A DNA stretch of 39,553 nucleotides, from assembly GCA_964374095.1 (NCBI GenBank), contig CAYJXJ010000018.1, positions 1 through 39,553 of the forward strand, read 5' to 3'. Below are positions 1 through 7,689 of the stretch, piece after piece; the stretch's first letter is position 1; the number at the start of each line of letters is the position of its first letter. Source of the stretch: CAYJXJ01 sp964374095. GTDB lineage: Bacteria > Elusimicrobiota > Elusimicrobia > UBA1565 > UBA9628. Made by a program: the position numbers and the translations under genes. Below the pieces are notes generated by a model. That model did not search any database. It worked only from the letters and a program-made list of their open reading frames with translations, and was not told where the DNA came from.

Positions 1-467
1 ATCAGGATGCGCTCGGCGAGGCCGCGCAGTTCCAGCTCGCGGATGAGCAGGCCCGACATGATGGTCTTGCCCGCGCCGGCGTCGTCGGCAAGCAAAAAGC
101 GCACGCGCGCGAGCTTGAGCAGGTAGTCGTAGACGGCTTCGAGCTGATGCGGCAGCGGATCGACACGCGAAATCGAGAGACCGAAGTAGGGATCGAACTC
201 GTAGGCGATGCCGAGCGCGTATGCCTGGAGACCAAGCCGCAACAGCCGTCCGTCGCCGTCGAAAGAGTGCTTTGCGTCGAGGATGGTGAGGCGATCAATA
301 TCGGCTGCGGTCAGCGTCACCTTGCGGAACCGCTCGGACTGCGTCCCCACGAGACTGACCACCCAGCTCGCCGGGCCGTTGGCCTGCACGGTCTCGACCC
401 TCACCGGCTCGCTGAAGAGCGAGCCGGTGAGGATCTGGCCCGGGCTGACGGGAGGCAAGCGAGTCAT
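1..467 (-). CDS. SNF2/DEAD-like helicase, N-terminal part (runs off the window)
   Basis: The minus strand is open from an ATG at 467 to the window edge, giving the first 155 residues. A Walker A segment (LADDAGAGKTIM) lies near residues 126-137, followed by a basic and hydrophobic stretch. A conserved upstream region carries a Q-motif-like segment (DPLPHQLEAVYDYLL). This layout is typical of the large SNF2-type helicases found with DUF1156, DUF3883 or DISARM-type modules; that is family knowledge. The start is chosen because the conserved N-terminal region begins right after it. Nothing on the window side of the gene says which system it serves. It could equally be a stand-alone helicase. Confidence 0.8.
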   Translation of the reverse strand, partial: MTRLPPVSPGQILTGSLFSEPVRVETVQANGPASWVVSLVGTQSERFRKVTLTAADIDRLTILDAKHSFDGDGRLLRLGLQAYALGIAYEFDPYFGLSISRVDPLPHQLEAVYDYLLKLARVRFLLADDAGAGKTIMSGLLIRELELRGLAERIL

Positions 468-623
468 CGTGCCGGACCTCCCATCAAATGCAACCTCTCA
501 CGACTGTTGTTTCCCGCAATGGGCGCGCACGATGGCCTCGGAGCGCTACGCAAGCGGCCTACCGTGTGCGTGCGCTGATTCGCATGGCATGGATTGCAAA
601 AGTTACCATATATCGAATTGTGG

Positions 624-629
624 TAGAAT
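624..629 (+). promoter_or_regulatory. -10 box (TAGAAT) for the 637 gene
   Basis: TAGAAT ends 7 bases before the GTG at 637. Transcription would start at or next to the start codon. I see no good -35 box and no ribosome-binding site, which fits a leaderless message. Confidence 0.45.
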
Positions 630-636
630 CACGCGG

Positions 637-1458
637 GTGGACCGTCCCTACGCCGTCCTCCTTTCCAAAGCCGATGCCCTCCGTCCCCAGGACATCGCCC
701 GGGTCCTGGCGCGCCTGAGGAAGGTCCCCTACCAGGACGTGATCCCCGTTGTCCGCCGGTGCTGGGGAATCATCGAGCAGGGCCTGGAGCCCGGCCCCGC
801 CGGCGAGATGGCGCAGGCTCTGACCGCGGCGGGACTGCCGGCGACGGCCTTGCCGCAAATCCTGATCGAGGAGCTGCCGGCCCTAGAGCCCGCCGCGCGG
901 CTGGTGGCCGGCGACGGCGGCCTCTCGGCGGGCGCAGGCCTGCCGGCCCCGTGGGCCCGGCTCTCCTTCATCGCCGCGGCGGTGTTCCGGGAGATCTCCG
1001 TTCGCAAAATCACGACGACCGAAGGGCCGGACCCGGCCAAACGCGCCCTCGGAATCGGCCTGTCCCTAGCGACCGGGATTCCGATGGGCCTGGGAAAGTC
1101 CAAAGAGGTGCAAAAGAGCGTGGAGACCTCCGAGGTGGCGTATCACGCGGATTTGTTCCTGGCCGGGCCGGCCCGCCGCCTTCGCGTCGACGCCCAGCGC
1201 TTCGACTTCTCCTGCCTCGGGGATTCGATGGGCTGCCATGTGACGGCCAATTTCCCCGCTCTCCTGGCCATGCTCGCGCGCCGCGCGCCCCATGCCGCGC
1301 TCAACCGCGGGGCCCGCATGCTCTTGGAATCCCGGCCCGTTCGCGAGATGGGCTACGACGACCTCTCCGATCTCGAGCGCGAGAGCCGCTGGCTGAGGAC
1401 CCTGGCGGCTATGGGACAAGCCCCCGGGGGGTCCGCAGCCTCCTGCGCTTCCACGTAG
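637..1458 (+). CDS. Conserved-looking protein of unknown function
   Basis: This is a 273-residue protein that I do not recognise. The N-terminal third (RPQDIARVLARLRKVPYQDV and onward) looks helical and resembles a small repeat or ACT-like regulatory segment. The middle holds a Gly/Lys-rich stretch (GIPMGLGKSKEVQKS) and the C-terminal half (residues about 150-260) has mixed structure with FDFSCLGDSMGCH. There is no signal peptide or clear membrane helix. The frame is open upstream to 208, but GTG 637 is chosen because a TAGAAT box lies just before it and the region before 600 looks non-coding. The 3' end overlaps the convergent pseudouridine synthase gene by 106 bases. Confidence 0.6.
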   Translation: MDRPYAVLLSKADALRPQDIARVLARLRKVPYQDVIPVVRRCWGIIEQGLEPGPAGEMAQALTAAGLPATALPQILIEELPALEPAARLVAGDGGLSAGAGLPAPWARLSFIAAAVFREISVRKITTTEGPDPAKRALGIGLSLATGIPMGLGKSKEVQKSVETSEVAYHADLFLAGPARRLRVDAQRFDFSCLGDSMGCHVTANFPALLAMLARRAPHAALNRGARMLLESRPVREMGYDDLSDLERESRWLRTLAAMGQAPGGSAASCAST

Positions 1459-2396
1459 CGCAGGCGCAGGCCCCTGAGGGCTTCGCGGAAATCAGCCGGG
1501 AGGGGGGACTCGATTCTCAGGCGCCGCCCGCCGCCGGGGTGCGGCAATTCCAAGGCGGCGGCGTGGAGCATCTGCCGGGGCGCGCCCAGCGCAGTCCAAT
1601 CACCGGCGCCCAGGCTCCCCGCCCACGCCTTCAGGTAAGCCTCGCCCGCGCCGGTGTAGAGCTTGTCTCCCAGCACGGGATGGCCAAGCCAGGCCAGGTG
1701 CACGCGGATTTGGTGCAGACGGCCGGTCATCGGAACGGCCCGGAGCACCGCAGCGGCCGGAGCGCGGGACAAGACTTCCAATTCCGTGACGGCCGATTCC
1801 CCGGAGGGAGTCACGGCGCGGCGCACGCGGATCTCTCCGCCCGCGCCGGCGATAGCCGCCGAAACCCGCCGGCGGCTGAAGGAAGGCGCTCCGCGCGCGA
1901 TGGCGAGGTACTCCTTGCGCACCCGGCGCTCGGTGAAGGCTTCGGCCGCCGCCTTGGCCGCGGCCGCGTCCTTGGAGATCAGAAGCACCCCGCTCGTTTC
2001 CCTGTCGAGCCGATGGGCCAGCCGCGGACGCAGGCCGGGAAACTGGCGGGCCAGAAGCCAGACCACGCTCGCCTTGACGGTCTTGTCGGTGGGGTGGCTG
2101 AGCAGTCCGGGGGGCTTGTCGACGGCCAGGAGGCGATCGTCCTCGTACAGGACCGTCAGGCCGCGGCGCTCCGGCTCGGGATCCGGGCGCCGCTCGAAGA
2201 GCACGGTGACGGTCTCCCCGGCCCGCACCGGCATCGCGGCCCGCACGCGGCGGCCGCGCGCGAGGACACGGCCTTCCCGAATGAGCTCCTGCGCCCGCGC
2301 CCGGGAGACCCGGCGCAGGCGCCGCGCCAGCCACCGGTCCAGCCGCCACCGCTCGAATTCGGCCGCGACGCGGCAGGGAACATCGACCCAGTTCAT
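1353..2396 (-). CDS. RluA-family pseudouridine synthase
   Basis: A 347-residue enzyme of the RluA/RluC/RluD family, which converts specific uridines in rRNA or tRNA to pseudouridine. An S4 RNA-binding domain lies at about residues 14-70 (RLDRWLARRL, then VSRARAQELIREGRV). The catalytic domain follows, with AVDKPPGLLSHPT and the signature HRLDRETSGVLL; Asp131 is the expected catalytic residue. RLHQIRVHLAWLGHPVLGDKLY is the usual C-terminal motif. The ATG at 2396 is preferred over one 27 bases upstream because AAGGA sits 5-10 bases before it. The target site cannot be told from sequence. The tail beyond about residue 310 is unusually long and overlaps the convergent gene. Confidence 0.93.
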   Translation of the reverse strand: MNWVDVPCRVAAEFERWRLDRWLARRLRRVSRARAQELIREGRVLARGRRVRAAMPVRAGETVTVLFERRPDPEPERRGLTVLYEDDRLLAVDKPPGLLSHPTDKTVKASVVWLLARQFPGLRPRLAHRLDRETSGVLLISKDAAAAKAAAEAFTERRVRKEYLAIARGAPSFSRRRVSAAIAGAGGEIRVRRAVTPSGESAVTELEVLSRAPAAAVLRAVPMTGRLHQIRVHLAWLGHPVLGDKLYTGAGEAYLKAWAGSLGAGDWTALGAPRQMLHAAALELPHPGGGRRLRIESPLPADFREALRGLRLRYVEAQEAADPPGACPIAARVLSQRLSRSRSERSS

Positions 2397-2453
2397 GGTT
2401 CCTTGTGGCAACCACGCTACCACATTCCCGGCCGCGGGGTCGAGCGGGCCGCA

Positions 2454-2482
2454 TTGAAATTTCGGAGCTCCGGGGCTATACT
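2454..2482 (+). promoter_or_regulatory. Sigma70-type promoter for the response regulator operon
   Basis: TTGAAA (2454-2459), a 17-bp spacer and TATACT (2477-2482). Transcription would start near 2489. A GGAGG (2507-2511) precedes the ATG at 2517. Confidence 0.8.
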
Positions 2483-2516
2483 TTGAGAGAATCCAGACCC
2501 CTTTCCGGAGGATGCC

Positions 2517-2915
2517 ATGTCAGAGTCCAGGCGCGCCGCGATACTCGTCATCGACGACGACAAGAACCAGCGAAGCATGCTCAGCTTCTCTCTCCGCGAC
2601 CATGGTTACGACGTGGTGGCCGCCGCCGGCGGCGAGGAGGCTGTCTCGGAGCTTCGGGCCCGCCCCTTCCAGGCCGCGGTGTGCGACGTGAAGATGCCCG
2701 GGATGGACGGTCTGGAGACCCTCCGGCGCCTCAAAGAGGCGAATCCGGGCCTGAAGGTCGTGATGGCCACGGGCTATGCCACCGCCGCCTCCGCCGCCAA
2801 GTCCATGCGGCTGGGCGCCGTCAACTACCTCGCCAAGCCCTACGAACTCGGCGAACTCTTCGCGGTCCTTGAACGCGCCCTGAGCGACGCCGACCCTGGG
2901 CCGCCGGGAGCCTGA
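2517..2915 (+). CDS. Single-domain response regulator (receiver domain)
   Basis: A 132-residue stand-alone CheY-type receiver. The acidic pocket VIDDD is at residues 11-15, the phospho-acceptor Asp57 is in AVCDVKMPGMDG, Thr85 is in MATGYAT, and Lys107 is in LAKPYE. It has no DNA-binding output domain, so it probably acts by protein interaction or passes phosphate on. It is the first gene of an operon with the histidine kinase that starts 16 bases downstream, and it has its own strong promoter and GGAGG site. Confidence 0.93.
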   Translation: MSESRRAAILVIDDDKNQRSMLSFSLRDHGYDVVAAAGGEEAVSELRARPFQAAVCDVKMPGMDGLETLRRLKEANPGLKVVMATGYATAASAAKSMRLGAVNYLAKPYELGELFAVLERALSDADPGPPGA

Positions 2916-2930
2916 CCCGCCCGCAGGCGC

Positions 2931-4220
2931 ATGAGGCTCACCGACACGCTGCTCCTGGCCTTCCTGGCGGTTTCGGTGGGCGCCGCCGCGATCGTGAGCC
3001 TCTCCTCGCGCCGGGCGGTGCACGCCCTTCTCGCGCGGGGGGTGGCCGGCCCCGCCCGGGCCCGATTCGCCGAGATCGAGCGCTCGCTCGACGTGGGACT
3101 TCTTCCCGGCAACGAGCGGCTCCTCCAGGAATTCCTGCAAGGGACGCTCGCGGGCTTCGGCGCCTCCTACGCCGTCGCCCTGGACCGCGAGGGACGGGTC
3201 GCCCGCCACGCCGCCCTCCCGGAGATGGCGCAGTCCTGGGACCGGCCGGAGCGGCCCGCGCCGAAATCGGGAGAGGTTAAGGAGCGGGAAATCCTCCTGG
3301 GAGACGGCCCCTTCCTCGAGATCGATATCCCCGTGCGGCGGCTCACCGGCGACCGCCGGGGCCCGGCCGGTCGGCTCGTCGTGGGTTTCTCACTTGCGGA
3401 GACCCGCCGCCAGGAGCGCCGGATCGCCCTGCAGGTGTTCGCCTGGACCTTCGGCAGCACCGCGGCGGGGCTCCTTGTCGTCAATTTCTTCGCGCGGCGC
3501 GTGCTCCGGCGCGAGGAAAGCCTGCGCGGCAAGGAGGAGAAGCTCCGGCAGACCGAGAAGCTCACCGCCGTGGGCCAGCTCGCCGCCGGGATCGCGCACG
3601 AGATCAACAACCCCCTCGGGAGCATACTCGGATTCGCCCAGGCCGCGGCGCGGCGATTGGCTCCTACCGATGAACTCTCGGTCCCGGTGGCCGGGATCGA
3701 GGAGGAGGCTCGCCGCTGCAAGCGCATCGTCTCGGATCTCTTGACCTTCTCGCGCCAGTCCGAGCCGCGCCTGGAGGTATTCGAACTTGGCTCGGCCCTC
3801 GATGCCGCTCTCACGATGGTTTGGGCGCAGGCACGGGTGCGCGGCGTCTCGGTAGAAAGGCGGTCGCTGGCCCCGGCGCCCGTCAGGGCGGATCGGGACC
3901 AACTCATGCAGGTCGCCGTCAACCTCTGCGCCAACGCCCTGGACGCCATGCCCGATGGCGGCCGGCTCACGGTGTGGACCGGACGAGACGACGGGGGCCG
4001 AATCTACCTCGAGGTGGAAGACACCGGCGCCGGGATCGCGGAGGAGCACAAGGCCCACGTCTTCGAGCCGTTCTTCACCACCAAGGAGCTGGGACGCGGC
4101 ACGGGCCTGGGGCTTTCCCTTGTTCACGAGATCGTCACCCGGCACGGGGGGGAGGTCTCGCTGCGCAGCTCCCCGGGGCGCGGGAGCGCCTTCAGAGTCC
4201 TGCTTCCCGCCGCCGGCTGA
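2931..4220 (+). CDS. Membrane sensor histidine kinase
   Basis: A 429-residue membrane kinase. TM1 is at about 5-25 and TM2 at about 168-186, with a roughly 140-residue extracytoplasmic sensor domain between. The catalytic part has the H-box AAGIAHEINNPLGS (His223), the N-box NLCANALDAMP (residues 331-341), the G1 box DTGAGI, the F box FEPFFTT and the G2 box GRGTGLGL. The H-box is of the HisKA NtrB/ZraS-like type. The likely partner is the receiver protein encoded 16 bases upstream. The signal sensed cannot be inferred. There is no HAMP domain; a short coiled linker (about 190-212) joins TM2 to the kinase core. Confidence 0.93.
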   Translation: MRLTDTLLLAFLAVSVGAAAIVSLSSRRAVHALLARGVAGPARARFAEIERSLDVGLLPGNERLLQEFLQGTLAGFGASYAVALDREGRVARHAALPEMAQSWDRPERPAPKSGEVKEREILLGDGPFLEIDIPVRRLTGDRRGPAGRLVVGFSLAETRRQERRIALQVFAWTFGSTAAGLLVVNFFARRVLRREESLRGKEEKLRQTEKLTAVGQLAAGIAHEINNPLGSILGFAQAAARRLAPTDELSVPVAGIEEEARRCKRIVSDLLTFSRQSEPRLEVFELGSALDAALTMVWAQARVRGVSVERRSLAPAPVRADRDQLMQVAVNLCANALDAMPDGGRLTVWTGRDDGGRIYLEVEDTGAGIAEEHKAHVFEPFFTTKELGRGTGLGLSLVHEIVTRHGGEVSLRSSPGRGSAFRVLLPAAG

Positions 4221-4290
4221 CCGATGGCGGCCGGCCGCTCGCCCTGTCGGGACCCTACAAATTGTCAGCGCACCCAGATTCGAGCGCGTC

Positions 4291-4470
4291 TCAGTCCGGG
4301 CTGAGAGGATTCTGAGGAGCGGCTGCCGGCGGGTCAGGCGGACGGATGAGGCGATGCGCCCTCAGGTGACGGAAACCCTGGTAGCCAAAATAGACGCCGA
4401 GGCTTAGGAAGACGAGCGACAAAGCCACCATCGCAACCTTAAGCCACAGGCGTTTTGGCTCGGTTGTCAT
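4291..4470 (-). CDS. Small single-span membrane protein
   Basis: A 59-residue protein. Its basic N-terminus (MTTEPKRLWLK) is followed by one hydrophobic helix (about residues 12-30), a basic cytoplasm-like or linker segment and a Pro/Ala-rich tail. I do not recognise the family. It is the last gene of the minus-strand run that starts at merR, 65 bases after the small Cys-rich gene, with a hairpin in the gap. The ribosome-binding site is weak. The clean hydrophobic segment and codon use support a real gene. Confidence 0.55.
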   Translation of the reverse strand: MTTEPKRLWLKVAMVALSLVFLSLGVYFGYQGFRHLRAHRLIRPPDPPAAAPQNPLSPD

Positions 4471-4489
4471 ATCGCAAGTCCCGCTTCGC

Positions 4490-4509
4490 CCCCGGCCGAA
4501 AGGCCGGGG
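4490..4509 (-). terminator. GC-rich hairpin between two small genes
   Basis: CCCCGGCC, a GAAA tetraloop and GGCCGGGG form a perfect 8-bp stem. No U-tract follows on the minus strand, so it may act as a weak terminator, an attenuator or an mRNA-stabilising structure between the 4536 and 4470 genes. Confidence 0.45.
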
Positions 4510-4535
4510 ACGAACTGCTCACGGGAAGTTCCCAA

Positions 4536-4670
4536 TTAATGGGGAACGAGACACTTACCGCAACAAGCCGGCCCCGAGCCAGGACAGGTCGACTTGGCAT
4601 AGGCGTAGACGCCCAGGCCGCTAAGTCCGACGAGCACGGACAGGATAAGACCCGCATACCATCTTTTCAT
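4536..4670 (-). CDS. Small secreted cysteine-rich protein
   Basis: A 44-residue protein: MKRWYAGLILSVLVGLSGLG forms a signal or anchor helix, followed by a short tail with four cysteines (STCPGSGPACCGKC). The ATG overlaps the stop codon of the anti-sigma gene (ATGA), so translation is coupled. The CC and CxxC-like pattern suits soft-metal or disulfide chemistry, which matches the mercury-type genes upstream; that role is inference. It lies in the operon with the sigma and anti-sigma genes. Confidence 0.65.
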   Translation of the reverse strand: MKRWYAGLILSVLVGLSGLGVYAYAKSTCPGSGPACCGKCLVPH

Positions 4671-5287
4671 CTGTTGCCTCCCTTGGGCCCTTCCATGCTG
4701 GGAAGGACATAGAACTCTTTCACGTCATAACTGCCCCCGCCACACTTCTTGAGGGCCCTGGCTACCTTGTCCAGACGAACGCTTTGGCCCGCCGCGATCT
4801 TCATCACCACGCGCCGCGTCGAATGATCGACTTTGACCGATTCAATCTCCGGGAAACTTCTCAGTTGCGCTTCAATGGGCTGGACGCAGCAAGCCCCTTT
4901 GATGCCTCCCAGGTGGCAAACGAGGGTACCAGAAGCGTACACGGGCGGCGTGAAGACCGTGAAGCGCAGCAGAATGAAATAGCCGGCCAACGCCAGGCCG
5001 CTTGTCGCTACGGTAGGCACCAGCCATCGCCGCCAGCCTGCCGAAGTCGGCCTCGCCGTCCTTGGGCTCTCTGCCGACAGCGTTTCCCACAGCCTGGCGT
5101 CAAAATCAACGGAAGGCACCAGCTCATCGGACTGGGCCAGGACTCCCTTAAGGCTCCGCAACTCCGCGGCATCGGCGGCGCACGGGGCGCAATGAACGAG
5201 ATGAGCCTCCAGGTTATGGGCTTCGCCGGCGGGGACTTCCCCGTCGATCCAGGCCGACAACCGCGTCTTAATTTCCTCGCATCCCAT
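4667..5287 (-). CDS. Anti-sigma factor (zf-HC2) with a periplasmic HMA-like domain
   Basis: 206 residues. The N-terminal zinc-finger anti-sigma domain has the H-x3-C-x2-C signature (His29, Cys33, Cys36). One transmembrane helix spans about 89-108. The extracytoplasmic part (about 120-195) has the order and size of a heavy-metal-associated (HMA) fold, with GACCVQP (Cys133, Cys134) where the metal loop should be, then an amphipathic helix and IESVKVDHSTRRVVMKI. Such a tail could bind a soft metal and control release of the sigma factor encoded 34 bases upstream; that is inference. AAGGGAT lies before the ATG. Confidence 0.85.
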   Translation of the reverse strand: MGCEEIKTRLSAWIDGEVPAGEAHNLEAHLVHCAPCAADAAELRSLKGVLAQSDELVPSVDFDARLWETLSAESPRTARPTSAGWRRWLVPTVATSGLALAGYFILLRFTVFTPPVYASGTLVCHLGGIKGACCVQPIEAQLRSFPEIESVKVDHSTRRVVMKIAAGQSVRLDKVARALKKCGGGSYDVKEFYVLPSMEGPKGGNR

Positions 5288-5321
5288 GGCTATCCCTTCA
5301 CTTAATTAAACGCGGCATGGG

Positions 5322-5921
5322 CTAGAATCCCTCGGACCTAAAGTAAGGCAGGATGTTCTTCCTGAGGCTTTCCCGGCCTCTAGAAAGCAGCGAATCGACC
5401 GCCTTGTCCGTCACGCCCACGATTTCCGCGATCTCCCTGTAGGAAAGCCGGCCGAACTCCTTAAGCACCAGGGCATCGCGCTGGGTCTCGGGAAGGCTGG
5501 CCAAGGCCGAGCGCAACAGCCGGTTTCTTTCCTCCATCTCCGCGCTTTGGGAAGGCTCCGGCTGGGAGAGGTCGGCGATCGAGGCGCTCCGTTCGAAGGC
5601 TTGTTCCGGGGATGTCGGCTCGTCCAGAGAAACCGTCGGCCTACGTGCCGATTCCCGCAACTTGTCGCGACACAGGTTGATCAGGATGGTGTAGAGCCAG
5701 GTCTTGACGCTGGCCGTTGGCTGGTATTTTCCGGCGGATCGAATGACATTGACAAACGTCTGCTGGACGGCATCCTCGGCTGGCTCCCGGCCGCCCAGGA
5801 TCTTGTAGGCTGCGTTCAAAAGCGGCGCTTGATAGCGGTGGACCAGCGGACCCAGGGCTCCGCTATCGCCGGTTTTCAGGCGCTGCATGAGCGCAGAGTC
5901 CGCCACCGGGTAGCTCACCAT
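5322..5921 (-). CDS. ECF-type RNA polymerase sigma factor
   Basis: 199 residues. Region 2 (about 22-92) holds EPAEDAVQQTFVNVIRSAGKY and TWLYTILINLCRDKLR. Region 4 (about 140-192) holds LPETQRDALVLKEFGRLSYREIAEI and a helix-turn-helix. The next gene is its zf-HC2 anti-sigma partner. No Shine-Dalgarno lies before ATG 5921. The upstream 43 bases contain TTTACGT twice and the 9-mer CGTTTAATT, which also occurs before the anti-sigma gene. It may be read from merP through this gap or from its own promoter. Confidence 0.93.
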   Translation of the reverse strand: MVSYPVADSALMQRLKTGDSGALGPLVHRYQAPLLNAAYKILGGREPAEDAVQQTFVNVIRSAGKYQPTASVKTWLYTILINLCRDKLRESARRPTVSLDEPTSPEQAFERSASIADLSQPEPSQSAEMEERNRLLRSALASLPETQRDALVLKEFGRLSYREIAEIVGVTDKAVDSLLSRGRESLRKNILPYFRSEGF

Positions 5922-5964
5922 AAATTAAACGTAAAGGTACGTAAAACCCCTCGTTTCAGCGAAC

Positions 5965-6342
5965 TCACTCCTGCGGCCGCCGGTTGTAGGCGGTTGCCAC
6001 GGTCTTGTGAAAACGCGAGAGCAGAAACGGTTCGATTGGGTACGATGACTTCTCGCCCGCGGCCAGTTCGGCGATGATCAGGCCGGTGAGAGGAGCGTTC
6101 AGGATACCCGTCCGGAAGTGGCCGCAAGCATTAAGATAGCCCTCGAGCCCCTCCACGGGACCGAGAATCGGGAGTTCATCCGGTGTCTGCGATGGCTCCG
6201 CCTCGATCAGCACCGCCCCATGAACGAGGTTCACGAGCACGCTGCGCACGCCCGGCAGCTTCTTGAGCGCTTTCTCCACGCTCATCGTGCAGAAAGAACA
6301 CATCATCCCGGAGGCTTTGATCTGAACCATTTCGTTTGCCAT
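5965..6342 (-). CDS. HMA metal-binding domain fused to a FAD-oxidoreductase C-terminal fragment
   Basis: 125 residues. Residues 5-50 are an HMA domain with the metal motif GMMCSFC (Cys15, Cys18). From about residue 54, TPDELPILGP and then GYLNACGHFRTGILNAPLTG match the C-terminal end of glycine-oxidase/D-amino-acid-oxidase type flavoenzymes, which normally closes the FAD site. The N-terminal FAD domain is absent, so enzyme activity is very unlikely. The join falls where the second half of the HMA fold should be. GGAGGG lies before the ATG. It follows the CcdA-like gene by 13 bases. It may be a gene-fusion relic or a novel metal-binding protein. Confidence 0.8.
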   Translation of the reverse strand: MANEMVQIKASGMMCSFCTMSVEKALKKLPGVRSVLVNLVHGAVLIEAEPSQTPDELPILGPVEGLEGYLNACGHFRTGILNAPLTGLIIAELAAGEKSSYPIEPFLLSRFHKTVATAYNRRPQE

Positions 6343-6355
6343 CTCTCGCCCTCCT

Positions 6356-7036
6356 CTAAAGAAGCGCCATGAATGTCTTCGCGTAGTACACGCTCACCAA
6401 CAGCAGGGCGAAACCGCTGACGACCCGGATCGCGCGACGCCAGCGTCCGAGTCGCGTGAAATCTGTCACCGCGCTCGCGATCAAGCCCGCTGCCAGAAAC
6501 GGCAGCCCGCGTCCGAGCCCGAAGGTGAACGCCAAGAGAAAACCGAACCCCGGCGTTGCGTTGGCGGCCGAAACCGCGAGCAGGAGCAAAAGCGGCGCGA
6601 CGGACGTGCCGAGACTGAAGATGAACCCATAACCGAAGCTCCCCGCAAGCCCCGGACGACGCAGCGACTCAAGCTGGGCCACCGTCAGGCGCAGCTCCCG
6701 GAAAGAGGCTGCCGCCGCGGCCAGCGAGAGGACCGCCATCGCCAACGCCCAATATCGGCCGAACGACTCGGTGGCCAGCGCGCCCAAGCGTCCGGCTAAT
6801 GCTCCAAGCAAGGTGAGATTGAGGACGATGCCGAAGAAGAAGGCGGCCGCGATCTTCAGCCCTTGGCTGCGGGACTGCGCCTCCGAGGCGCCGGAGTGGC
6901 TCGCCAGGCCGAGTCCCACGGGCAGCGTGCACGGGCATACCGCGCTCGCCACGATTCCGGCAAGAAAGGTGATCCCGAGCGTGACCAGGAAGCCGTGCCC
7001 GGAGCCGACGCGGCGGAGGAACTCATCCAACGTCAT
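6356..7036 (-). CDS. CcdA/DsbD-like membrane transporter
   Basis: 226 residues with about six transmembrane helices. ASAVCPCTLPVGLGLA near residues 32-48 is the usual CcdA-type Cys-Pro motif in the first helix, and a second related half (LGTSVAPLLLLLAVSAAN) follows, though it lacks the second cysteine. CcdA proteins carry electrons across the membrane; relatives in metal operons are thought to move metal or reductant. The start at 7036 overlaps the previous stop (ATGA) and has GGAGG nine bases upstream. A longer open frame upstream is out-of-frame shadow of the preceding gene. Confidence 0.85.
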   Translation of the reverse strand: MTLDEFLRRVGSGHGFLVTLGITFLAGIVASAVCPCTLPVGLGLASHSGASEAQSRSQGLKIAAAFFFGIVLNLTLLGALAGRLGALATESFGRYWALAMAVLSLAAAAASFRELRLTVAQLESLRRPGLAGSFGYGFIFSLGTSVAPLLLLLAVSAANATPGFGFLLAFTFGLGRGLPFLAAGLIASAVTDFTRLGRWRRAIRVVSGFALLLVSVYYAKTFMALL

Positions 7037-7689
7037 TGTTTGGCCTCCGCCGGCGCTCCCGCGTGATAGCCGAGAGCATTGATGGCGGCGGCGAGCCGCT
7101 CCGGGGACAAGCGGCTCGGATCGAAGCGAACGCGCGCCCGACGCTCGCCCAGATTCACTTCGGCTTCGCCGACCCCATCGATTGCGGTGAGCGTCTTCTT
7201 GATCCTTGCGGCGCACGCAACGCAGGACATTCCTTCGACCGGGATCACCACGATTTTCATATTCGTCTCCTGAGTCGCGGCCGGCGGGGCTTGCCGGCCG
7301 CACCCGTTAAGACCGCTGATCAGAACGGACATGCCGAGAAGAACGACGAGCCTCCCGGAGGCGCTCGCGCCTCTCCGCCTTGTGATGCGAGATGGGCTTG
7401 CGGCGGACTGGAGCTTGGAGACTACGGCTTCCACGCCGGGCGCTTCACCGACACGGCAGGAAGGCATGCCTGGAAAGGTCGTCCGTCCGGAGGATACATC
7501 GGCGCCGTCCACTAAGATGGTCGGGGAGGGGAATCCACGCCGCTCGGCCGGGCATTCCGACGAGTTGAGATCGACCTCATCCCAAAGCGGCTCCAGCGCG
7601 ATCCGGTGGAATGCTTCCTTTAAGACGCGCCGGGCTTGCGCCGCGTTCGGACAGCCTTGAAAGGCCAGCAGGCATACCCGCTGATTCAT
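7033..7689 (-). CDS. Thioredoxin-like domain joined by a membrane segment to an HMA domain
   Basis: 218 residues. Residues 1-95 look like a thioredoxin fold with QGCPNAAQA (Cys13) and a later SCR (Cys78). Residues about 113-132 are hydrophobic after an Arg-rich patch and end in a lipobox-like LNGC. Residues about 143-212 form an HMA domain with GMSCVACA. The HMA domain resembles periplasmic MerP. GAGGAG lies before ATG 7689, and the ATG overlaps the merR stop. It may be a true fusion or two genes that have lost a stop; re-initiation at an internal start could release the lipoprotein-HMA part. Confidence 0.8.
   Translation of the reverse strand: MNQRVCLLAFQGCPNAAQARRVLKEAFHRIALEPLWDEVDLNSSECPAERRGFPSPTILVDGADVSSGRTTFPGMPSCRVGEAPGVEAVVSKLQSAASPSRITRRRGASASGRLVVLLGMSVLISGLNGCGRQAPPAATQETNMKIVVIPVEGMSCVACAARIKKTLTAIDGVGEAEVNLGERRARVRFDPSRLSPERLAAAINALGYHAGAPAEAKQ

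Noticed and set aside
2401..2872. Frame at 2405-2872 across the response regulator start
   Set aside because: Out of frame with the receiver domain, which has all key residues and its own promoter and ribosome-binding site.
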